Source: Methanobacteriaceae archaeon
Lineage (GTDB): Archaea; Methanobacteriota; Methanobacteria; Methanobacteriales; Methanobacteriaceae
Assembly (NCBI GenBank): GCA_030681145.1
Contig: JAUXXK010000452.1
Location: forward strand, 1 to 6,367
DNA length: 6,367 nt
Reading direction: 5' to 3'
Part shown: positions 1 to 5,408 of the stretch, piece after piece
Layout: each line of letters begins with the position of its first letter
Numbering within the stretch: position 1 is the stretch's first letter
Made by a program: the position numbers and the translations under genes
The notes under the pieces: generated by a model
Told to the model about the DNA's origin: nothing
Seen by the model: only the letters and a program-made list of their open reading frames with translations
Database searches by the model: none

Positions 1-344
1 ACGAGAAAATCAAAGAAAGAGTAGGAGAAAATACGGTCATAATCGATGATCCTAACTCTCTGGAAGCTGAAGAAATCATTGAAAAATACAAACCGGACAT
101 TGTATTATCTGGGGTAAAAGAAAAATATCTGGCCCATAAGATGGGAGTACCATGTATATTGATCCACTCATATGAAAACGGACCATACATAGGTTTCGAA
201 GGATTCTTGAATCTGGCAAAAGATATGTATGCTGCTATTTACAACCCGGTATGGAAACTCATAGAATTCGAGCCAGAAACGGAAGAAGAACTTTCAGTGG
301 AAAATACCTCCGAGGAAGAGGTTCCGGCAAGCGCAGGCAAATAA
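1..344 (+). CDS. nifD: Nitrogenase MoFe protein alpha subunit NifD, C-terminal fragment
   Basis: This is the last 113 residues of NifD, read in frame from base 3 to the TAA at 342-344; the start and the P-cluster cysteines lie upstream of the window. NifD with NifK forms the cytoplasmic MoFe dinitrogenase that reduces N2 to ammonia. The fragment shows the end of the last Rossmann-like domain (PDIVLSGVKEKYLAHKMGVP), then IHSYENGPY, whose His (165-167) matches the FeMo-cofactor ligand His442 of Azotobacter vinelandii NifD, then GFEGFLNLAKDM and NPVWKL, typical of the NifD C-terminus. After WKL comes a 26-residue tail with ten Glu. nifK starts 25 nt downstream, so the two are surely co-transcribed. 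No G-subunit gene follows, which argues against a V- or Fe-only nitrogenase. Confidence 0.96.
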   Translation, partial: EKIKERVGENTVIIDDPNSLEAEEIIEKYKPDIVLSGVKEKYLAHKMGVPCILIHSYENGPYIGFEGFLNLAKDMYAAIYNPVWKLIEFEPETEEELSVENTSEEEVPASAGK

Positions 345-359
345 TAAATATTTAAAATT

Positions 360-366
360 AGGTGAT
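360..366 (+). promoter_or_regulatory. Ribosome binding site of nifK
   Basis: AGGTGAT ends 3 nt before the nifK ATG. It matches seven consecutive positions of the canonical archaeal Shine-Dalgarno AGGAGGTGAT, so it fixes the nifK start at 370 and suggests strong independent initiation inside the nifDK message. Confidence 0.8.
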
Positions 367-369
367 TTA

Positions 370-1758
370 ATGAGTGATGTAAATATTGTTGAAAGGGGAA
401 GGACCTTGGTTGTAAACCCTCTGGTAACTTGCCAGCCTTTGGGAGCCATGTTTGCCACATTAGGTATTCACCGCGGGTTGCCACTGGTGCACGGATCTCA
501 GGGATGTAACACTTTCGTGAGATATGCTTTCAACCGACATTTTAGAGAACCTGCCGAAATAGCAGTCACCTCTCTGCACGAGGACGCTGCTGTTTTTGGA
601 GGTAGAAGCAATCTTATAAGTGGTATTAAGAACCTTTCCAAGAGATTCAGACCAGATTTAATTGGAGTAGTAACTACATGCTCCAGTGAGATAATTGGGG
701 ATGATGTGGATGGTTTCATGAAAATGGCCCATAAAGAACTGGTTGAGGAGATTGGAGAAGAAAAAGCAAATAAAACCAAATTGGTGCACATTTCAACTCC
801 TAGTTTCGTAGAACACCATTTTAGAGGTTATGGTAACGCAGTCAAGGCTTTTGTGAATACTCTTGCTGAAGAACCAACAGAATCCAATGATAAATTAAAT
901 ATTATTGCAGGTATGGTAAATCCGGGGGATATACGGGAGATAAAACACATGTTGGGTCTTATGGGTACTGAGGCTATTATGTTAAGTGATACTTCTGATC
1001 CTTTTGACTCTCCTTTAAGGCCTTCCACCACAGAATCAATGCCTTTCTATCCTAAAGGTGGTACTCGTGTGGAAGAAATCGCAGATTCATCTAATAGTCT
1101 GGGAACTATTTCTTTACCATTTTATGGTGATGATGCGGCCAATTATCTGGAAAAAAAGTATGATGTTTCCGCTAAAATTGGGCCTATGCCTATTGGTGTT
1201 CAGAACACAGATGAGTTCGTCAGAAACGTTACCAAATTGACAGGATTGGAAGCCAGTGAAGAACTGCTGGATGAAAGGGGACTTCTCATAGATTCCATGG
1301 CGGATTTATGTTCCAGATACTTATTTGGACGGAAAGTTGCTATTTATGGGGACCCTGCATTAGTAATGGGCATGGCCCGATTTGTATGTGAAATGGGCAT
1401 GATTCCTTCTTTTGTTTGTACTGGTGTGGAGAATCCTGAATTTGTGGAAGAGATGAAAAAAGTTGGTAAAGAGTCTGAAGGACCAGTTGAAGTCATGCCT
1501 GGATCTGATTTAAGGGCTTTAGAAGTAAGATTAGAGGAAGAACCTGTTGATTTAGTTATTGGAAACTCCGAAGGACGATTAATAACTAGGGATCTTGGTA
1601 TTCCGTTGGTAAGGGTAGGATTTCCAGTTTATGATCGTGCAGGTTACCACAGAGTACCTATTGTAGGTTACAATGGTAGCGTAAACCTCATTGACCGTAT
1701 AACTAATATGGTTATGGAAAAATATTACGATGAACAACACTGGAAACTACAGCAATAA
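370..1758 (+). CDS. nifK: Nitrogenase MoFe protein beta subunit NifK
   Basis: This 462-residue protein is the beta subunit of MoFe dinitrogenase. It shares the P-cluster with NifD and docks the NifH Fe protein. Cys21, Cys46 and Cys104 sit at spacings 25 and 58, identical to Cys70, Cys95 and Cys153 of A. vinelandii NifK. Ser145 in TPSF matches Ser188. Other family marks are NPLVTCQPLGA (16-26), HGSQGC (41-46), NRHFREP (55-61), the IGDD after Cys104, YGDP in the C-terminal domain, and the GFPVYDR and VGY motifs near the end. It lacks the N-terminal extension of about 50 residues found in Azotobacter NifK, so its length resembles the clostridial/methanogen form. The ATG has an AGGTGAT ribosome binding site. 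A T-run terminator-like stretch lies about 80 nt downstream. Confidence 0.97.
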   Translation: MSDVNIVERGRTLVVNPLVTCQPLGAMFATLGIHRGLPLVHGSQGCNTFVRYAFNRHFREPAEIAVTSLHEDAAVFGGRSNLISGIKNLSKRFRPDLIGVVTTCSSEIIGDDVDGFMKMAHKELVEEIGEEKANKTKLVHISTPSFVEHHFRGYGNAVKAFVNTLAEEPTESNDKLNIIAGMVNPGDIREIKHMLGLMGTEAIMLSDTSDPFDSPLRPSTTESMPFYPKGGTRVEEIADSSNSLGTISLPFYGDDAANYLEKKYDVSAKIGPMPIGVQNTDEFVRNVTKLTGLEASEELLDERGLLIDSMADLCSRYLFGRKVAIYGDPALVMGMARFVCEMGMIPSFVCTGVENPEFVEEMKKVGKESEGPVEVMPGSDLRALEVRLEEEPVDLVIGNSEGRLITRDLGIPLVRVGFPVYDRAGYHRVPIVGYNGSVNLIDRITNMVMEKYYDEQHWKLQQ

Positions 1759-1823
1759 TTCAATAAATTAACTCAAATAAGATATTTAAGATACTAAATC
1801 ATTCTGGAGTTATTATTGAATTA
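1756..1823 (+). repeat. 11-bp perfect inverted repeat after nifK
   Basis: TAATTCAATAA at 1756-1766, overlapping the nifK stop codon, is the exact reverse complement of TTATTGAATTA at 1813-1823, with a 46-nt loop. It lies just upstream of the T9 run. The arms are almost all A/T, so the hairpin would be weak and chance pairing is possible. It may contribute to termination or protect the nifDK 3' end. Confidence 0.4.
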
Positions 1824-1840
1824 AACTAATTTAATTAATC

Positions 1841-1849
1841 TTTTTTTTT
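1841..1849 (+). terminator. T9 run, probable intrinsic archaeal terminator after nifK
   Basis: Nine consecutive T residues occur 82 nt past the nifK stop. Archaeal RNA polymerase terminates mainly at runs of T in the non-template strand, so this is a plausible end or partial end (attenuation) of the nifDK transcript. A second T-rich stretch (1890-1914) follows. Confidence 0.55.
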
Positions 1850-1896
1850 ATGAAGGATAAGAAAAAGGATTCAATTAAATTACTATTCTATTTTTC

Positions 1897-1914
1897 TTTA
1901 AATTTTTTAAATTT
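1897..1914 (+). promoter_or_regulatory. Tandem TTTAAATTT element, possible TATA region for nifE
   Basis: TTTAAATTT occurs twice head to tail (1897-1905 and 1906-1914). It resembles an A/T-rich archaeal TATA box and lies 73-90 nt before the nifE ATG. A start site about 25 nt downstream would leave a leader of roughly 50 nt. The surrounding sequence is so A/T-rich that the exact TATA box cannot be fixed by eye. Confidence 0.3.
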
Positions 1915-1950
1915 AATATTCGATTCTAATTTCTGAATTAATAAATTATT

Positions 1951-1962
1951 TGATAATTATCA
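1951..1962 (+). promoter_or_regulatory. Perfect palindrome TGATAATTATCA, candidate operator upstream of nifE
   Basis: The 12-bp sequence is its own reverse complement and ends 24 nt before the nifE ATG at 1987, where a repressor could block initiation or elongation. It does not match the GGAA-N6-TTCC operator known for the methanogen nitrogen repressor NrpR, and I see no such site in the gap. Palindromes of this length arise by chance at appreciable rate in A/T-rich DNA, so the call is tentative. Confidence 0.3.
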
Positions 1963-1976
1963 TTAAAATCAAGCAT

Positions 1977-1983
1977 GGTGGTG
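1977..1983 (+). promoter_or_regulatory. Ribosome binding site that sets the nifE start at 1987
   Basis: GGTGGTG lies 3 nt before the ATG at 1987 and resembles the archaeal GGTGAT Shine-Dalgarno. The earlier in-frame ATG at 1975 overlaps this element and has no purine-rich site upstream (only A/T-rich sequence ending in AAAATCAAGC), so 1987 is the better start. Confidence 0.6.
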
Positions 1984-1986
1984 TAT

Positions 1987-3516
1987 ATGAAAAATTCCTC
2001 AAAAAAATTTAATGGATTTGAATCATTAAAATCATCTGATAAAGAGTCTTTGGAACTAAAATCAATTAAATTACCACAAAATGATGACTTGATTATTACA
2101 GAAGTTCCTGACTCAATCATAAAAACTCTGGAATCCCGAATAGGCCACATGTGTGTGAAAAAAGACGAAAGTGACGAAGTAGGCCCAACATGTAACATGG
2201 CATCTGTTCCGGGGGCAGTTACTCAAAGATCTTGTGTATATGGTGGGGCGAGAGTTGTTTTAATGCCTATTACTGATGCCATACACCTTGTACATGGTCC
2301 TATTGGATGCGCCTCTTGTACCTGGGATATTAGGGGAAGTAGGAGTTCTGGAGAAGATTTATACAAAAAAGGATTTTCTACTAACCTCCAGGAAAAGGAT
2401 ATTGTATTTGGCGGTGAAAAAAAATTATTTGATACAATTATTGAACTCAATGGAATTTATAATCCCGCAGCCATATTTGTGTATTCTACCTGTGTAGTAG
2501 GATTAATTGGTGATGATTTAAAAAGTGTTTGCCGGGAAACAGGAAAAATCACCAAGTGCCGCATCATACATGTTCAATCTGAGGGATTCAGAAGTTTTAA
2601 TAAATCCCTGGGCCATCAATTGGCTTGTGATGCAATGCTGGATCAATTGATTGGAACGGGAAAACCAGGATTAGATGAAAAATCAGCGGTTTCAACGAAA
2701 AAAAACATCCCTACTTTGAATATTGTTGGGGAATTCAATGTGGCTGGTGATTTATGGGCTATACAGCCTCTCATTGAGAAAATGGACATAACTGTTCAAT
2801 CGACCATAACTGGGGACTCCTGTGTAGAACAAATAGCCAATGCCCATCGGGCTGATTTAAATATCGTTCAATGTCAGAAATCTTCTAACTACTTGGCCCG
2901 GCAGATGGAGCAAAAATACAGCATTCCTCACCTTAAAGTTAATTTCTTTGGAATTGAAGATACAGCCAAATCTTTACTTTTAATAGCTGACTTTTTTCAG
3001 GATCAGCATCCTGAAATCAGGGAAATAGTTGATAAAATAATTGAAACAGAAATAAATAAGGTAAGATCTGAAATAAGCCACTATAAAACCAGATTAACTG
3101 GAAAAAGAGTAGCGGTTTATGTAGGTGGCAATAAGGCATGGTCTCTTATCAGGGCATTTGAAGAGCTGGGAATGAAAGTTATAATGACTGGAACTCAGAA
3201 TGGGCTACCTGAAGACTACCGGCGCATAATGGGGACAGTAAGTGAGGGTACTCTGGTGGTGGATGATGCCAACTCCATGGAACTGGCCAAACTAATAAAA
3301 AAATATCATCCAGATTTAATAGTTTCAGGGGCTAAGGAAAAATACATGGCTCACAAGCTAGGCATTCCTTTTTGTGACTTTAATCACGATAGAATAAGCT
3401 CATTTGCAAGTTTCCAGGGATTTATAAACTTTGCCAAAGAAGTGGACCGGGCAGTTTCTAGTCCTGTATGGAAATTGACCTCAAAATATTATCAGGGGAT
3501 AGTTAAAAATGAATGA
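1987..3516 (+). CDS. nifE: FeMo-cofactor scaffold subunit NifE
   Basis: NifE pairs with NifN to form the scaffold on which the NifB-derived precursor is matured to FeMo-cofactor before transfer to NifDK. Numbering from the ATG at 1987 (509 residues): Cys83, Cys108 and Cys169 match the interface-cluster ligands Cys37, Cys62 and Cys124 of A. vinelandii NifE, within HLVHGPIGC, WDIRGSRSSG, DIVFGGEKKL and the STC-VVGLIGDD region. An upstream pair, Cys56 and Cys69, also resembles the NifE N-terminus. Cys296 corresponds to the cofactor-binding Cys250. Where NifD has its cofactor His, this protein has Asn466 in CDFNHDR, as in NifE (DINQER), which separates it from a second NifD. An N-terminal extension of about 46 residues, rich in Lys and Ser, is longer than in Azotobacter. 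It overlaps nifN by 8 nt. An alternative ATG at 1975 would add four residues. Confidence 0.93.
   Translation: MKNSSKKFNGFESLKSSDKESLELKSIKLPQNDDLIITEVPDSIIKTLESRIGHMCVKKDESDEVGPTCNMASVPGAVTQRSCVYGGARVVLMPITDAIHLVHGPIGCASCTWDIRGSRSSGEDLYKKGFSTNLQEKDIVFGGEKKLFDTIIELNGIYNPAAIFVYSTCVVGLIGDDLKSVCRETGKITKCRIIHVQSEGFRSFNKSLGHQLACDAMLDQLIGTGKPGLDEKSAVSTKKNIPTLNIVGEFNVAGDLWAIQPLIEKMDITVQSTITGDSCVEQIANAHRADLNIVQCQKSSNYLARQMEQKYSIPHLKVNFFGIEDTAKSLLLIADFFQDQHPEIREIVDKIIETEINKVRSEISHYKTRLTGKRVAVYVGGNKAWSLIRAFEELGMKVIMTGTQNGLPEDYRRIMGTVSEGTLVVDDANSMELAKLIKKYHPDLIVSGAKEKYMAHKLGIPFCDFNHDRISSFASFQGFINFAKEVDRAVSSPVWKLTSKYYQGIVKNE
3494..3500 (+). promoter_or_regulatory. Ribosome binding site of nifN inside the nifE 3' end
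   Basis: AGGGGAT ends 8 nt before the nifN ATG at 3509 and lies within the last codons of nifE. Together with the 8-nt gene overlap it supports coupled translation of the two scaffold subunits. Confidence 0.5.
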
Positions 3517-4954
3517 ATATAAATCACTCCCTAATGAAGATTCAAAATGCATAGACTTAACTAGCTGTGATTCAGGTTCTGATACAAACTGTAATGGTTC
3601 ATTTGGTGAAATATACATTCCAGAATCAAAAAAACATTTTGCAGTGATTAATCCATCAAAAATGTGTCAGCCTATGGGTGCTGTACAAGCTCTTCTGGGA
3701 ATTGATGGAGCTATGCCATTAATTCATGGTTCTCAAGGATGTAGTACTTATTTGAGGTTCCAGATGTGCAGACACTTCCGCGAACCAGTAAATATATCTT
3801 CCACTTCTATGAGTGAAAGTACAGTTGTTTATGGTGGTGAAGAAAATTTATTAAAAGCTTTGGAGACGATTTGGAGGGAATACAAACCAAAATTAATAGG
3901 TGTAACCTCTAGTTGCCTCACTGAAACCATTGGGGATGATATGAATCTCATAATCCGAAAATTTAGATCAGAACATTCTGATGAAGAATTACCGCTTATC
4001 ATTCCCATATCCACACCCAGCTATTCTGGATCTCATGTTGATGGATATGATAAAACAATTAAATCTCTTCTAGAAAATATGGCTCTACAGAATCAAGCTA
4101 ATGATAAAATAAACATTGTTCCTGGAAATATTTCTCCAGCAGATGTCCGAGAAATTAAGGAAATTCTGGAACTAATGGAATGTTCCAGTATTATACTTAC
4201 TGACAATTCAGAATCTCTTGATGCACCTCACACAGGCTCTGTTTCATTTTTACCTCCTGCTGGAACTAAGATAAATGAAATAATTGATTCTGCAAATTCT
4301 AAAGCCAGTATCTCATTATGCAAACATGCGAATTCGGGAGCAAAGTTTTTGGAAAAACGTTTTGATGTTAAATCTATATCTGGACCTCTTCCAGTTGGAT
4401 TAAAAAACACAGATAAATTCATCTCAGCAATCTGTCAAATTAAAAATTGTGAGCTCCCAGAAAAACTGGAAAAGGATAGGGGTCGCCTTATTGATACTAT
4501 AATCGATGCTCATCCGTACAATTATCAAAGAAAAGTGGCGATATATGGGGATCCTGATGTGGTAAGTGGTTTGGCAGGATTTACTGCTGAGCTGGGTATG
4601 ATGCCTGCAGTGGTATGTACTGGTGCTGAAAGCATCCGTTTTCTGGATGACATGAAAGAAGTGGCAAAAGAAAGTGGATCTAAACCGGCTGTAATGCAAG
4701 GATGCGACCTCTATGATCTTCAAAATTATATAAAAGACAATCCTGTTGACTTGCTGATTGGAAATTCTTATGGTGCACGTATAGCAAATGAAGAGAATAT
4801 TCCTCTATTTAGAGTAGGATTCCCCATATATGATCGGATGGGCGCTCAAAGAAATCCTATTGTTGGTTATTCAGCAGGAATCCGATTAGTGGATACTCTG
4901 GCCAACATGATTCTGGAAAAGTACTACGATGCCTCAGGAGGGGAAATTGAGTGA
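3509..4954 (+). CDS. nifN: FeMo-cofactor scaffold subunit NifN (NifK-like, with full P-cluster ligand set)
   Basis: This 481-residue protein is the beta-type partner of NifE in the FeMo-cofactor scaffold. It is clearly homologous to the NifK at 370-1758 over its whole length, sharing HGSQGC, RHFREP, IGDD, RKVAIYGDP, VDLLIGNS, VGFPIYDR, PIVGY and a MILEKYYD ending. Position directly after nifE and before nifX makes NifN the best name. Unusually, Cys53, Cys78 and Cys136 occur at spacings 25 and 58, exactly as the P-cluster cysteines of NifK, and Ser171 (35 past Cys136) matches NifK Ser188. Azotobacter-type NifN, as I recall it, keeps only the central Cys (Cys44). The first 30 residues carry three more cysteines (14, 20, 28) in a Ser/Asp-rich segment. 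The ATG overlaps the nifE stop by 8 nt. An alternative is a second NifK-like subunit of unknown role. Confidence 0.9.
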   Translation: MNEYKSLPNEDSKCIDLTSCDSGSDTNCNGSFGEIYIPESKKHFAVINPSKMCQPMGAVQALLGIDGAMPLIHGSQGCSTYLRFQMCRHFREPVNISSTSMSESTVVYGGEENLLKALETIWREYKPKLIGVTSSCLTETIGDDMNLIIRKFRSEHSDEELPLIIPISTPSYSGSHVDGYDKTIKSLLENMALQNQANDKINIVPGNISPADVREIKEILELMECSSIILTDNSESLDAPHTGSVSFLPPAGTKINEIIDSANSKASISLCKHANSGAKFLEKRFDVKSISGPLPVGLKNTDKFISAICQIKNCELPEKLEKDRGRLIDTIIDAHPYNYQRKVAIYGDPDVVSGLAGFTAELGMMPAVVCTGAESIRFLDDMKEVAKESGSKPAVMQGCDLYDLQNYIKDNPVDLLIGNSYGARIANEENIPLFRVGFPIYDRMGAQRNPIVGYSAGIRLVDTLANMILEKYYDASGGEIE

Positions 4955-4961
4955 ATTTTAA

Positions 4962-4975
4962 AAATCAGATGATTT
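4962..4975 (+). repeat. Short dyad between nifN and the nifX-family gene
   Basis: AAATCA and TGATTT form a perfect 6-bp inverted repeat separated by GA. The 2-nt spacer is too small for an RNA hairpin loop of full stem, so if functional it would be a protein-binding dyad. It sits in the 49-nt gap between nifN and nifX and may be chance. Confidence 0.2.
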
Positions 4976-4992
4976 AAGGATATAATTGAAAT

Positions 4993-4997
4993 GGGGT
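4993..4997 (+). promoter_or_regulatory. Weak ribosome binding site favouring the nifX start at 5004
   Basis: GGGGT lies 6 nt before the ATG at 5004. A competing in-frame TTG at 4986 has AAGGA about 5 nt upstream, but would add six residues before the point where NifX-family proteins usually begin, so the ATG is preferred. Confidence 0.4.
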
Positions 4998-5003
4998 TTA
5001 AAT

Positions 5004-5330
5004 ATGGGTGAGAAAATTCGAATAGCAGTAGCTTCCAGTGATGGTAAAACGGTGAATATGCATTTTGGCGATGCTTTGCACTTTTTCATATTTGAAGTGG
5101 AAGGAATACATGTTAATTTTATTGAATTAAGAGAAAAAGAAAAAAAACCACTCCAAGAGCACGCAGACCGGTGGATGCAATCTTTGAATATTATAACAGA
5201 TTGCAAGGCTATTTTATGCAGTAAAATGGGTCAAGAACCAGCTTCAAAGCTTGAAGAAGAAGGTATGATTCCATTACAATGCTCGGGAACTATTGCTGAT
5301 GCTATAAAATACTACTTGAAAGGAAAATGA
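5004..5330 (+). CDS. nifX: NifX-family FeMo-cofactor biosynthesis protein
   Basis: This 108-residue cytoplasmic protein is a single domain of the dinitrogenase iron-molybdenum cofactor biosynthesis family (NifX, NafY and the NifB C-terminus). Proteins of this family bind NifB-cofactor or later precursors and pass them to or from NifEN. Family marks are the first strand KIRIAVASSDG (4-14), the VNMHFGDA loop (17-24) with the usual HFG, TDCKAILC (65-72) matching the DCxxVxC-like strand, and MGQEPASKLEEEGMIP (75-90). It has no extra N- or C-terminal domain and is shorter than Azotobacter NifX (about 158 residues). Three cysteines (67, 72, 93) and three histidines (20, 26, 36) plus His53 are present. 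It follows nifN by 49 nt and is probably in the same transcript. Exact sub-family (NifX against NafY or NifY) cannot be settled by eye. Confidence 0.85.
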   Translation: MGEKIRIAVASSDGKTVNMHFGDALHFFIFEVEGIHVNFIELREKEKKPLQEHADRWMQSLNIITDCKAILCSKMGQEPASKLEEEGMIPLQCSGTIADAIKYYLKGK

Positions 5331-5351
5331 ATTAAATCGGATTAGAGATAA

Positions 5352-5358
5352 TATAAAC
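5352..5358 (+). promoter_or_regulatory. TATA-like element upstream of the molybdoenzyme gene
   Basis: TATAAAC lies in the 78-nt gap after nifX, 50 nt before the TTG start. A transcription start about 25 nt downstream would leave a leader near 28 nt, a reasonable archaeal promoter layout. No T-run terminator separates it from nifX, so read-through is also possible. Confidence 0.3.
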
Positions 5359-5397
5359 TATTTTGTTCAATGGATATAGAATAGAAAACAGTATTTA

Positions 5398-5402
5398 GAG
5401 GT
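5398..5402 (+). promoter_or_regulatory. Ribosome binding site supporting the TTG start at 5409
   Basis: GAGGT lies 6 nt before TTG 5409. The frame is closed upstream by TAG at 5382-5384 and contains no ATG or GTG start codon near the conserved Cys motif except a GTA/ATT stretch, so TTG is the only sensible start. Confidence 0.55.
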
Positions 5403-5408
5403 ATTGAA

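Noticed and set aside
239..1031. Reverse-strand open frames opposite nifD and nifK.
   Set aside because: They lie wholly opposite strongly conserved nif coding sequence, lack family motifs and ribosome binding sites, and are shadows.
1850..1936. A 28-codon ATG reading frame (MKDKKKDSIK start) with a hydrophobic end in the nifK-nifE gap.
   Set aside because: It starts right on the T9 run, has no ribosome binding site, and its composition (Lys, Phe, Leu, Asn, Ile) is what A/T-rich non-coding DNA gives by chance.
1759..1986. NrpR operator of the GGAA-N6-TTCC type in the nifE upstream gap.
   Set aside because: No such pair of half sites is present; if nitrogen control by NrpR exists it probably acts upstream of nifH, outside the window.
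4991..5011. Six-codon ATG frame (MGFKYG) overlapping the nifX start, as a possible leader peptide.
   Set aside because: It is too short, out of frame with nifX, and its GGGG is better read as part of the nifX ribosome binding site.
4424..5206. Reverse-strand open frames opposite nifN and nifX.
   Set aside because: The sense strand carries clear conserved protein motifs, and the antisense translations show none.
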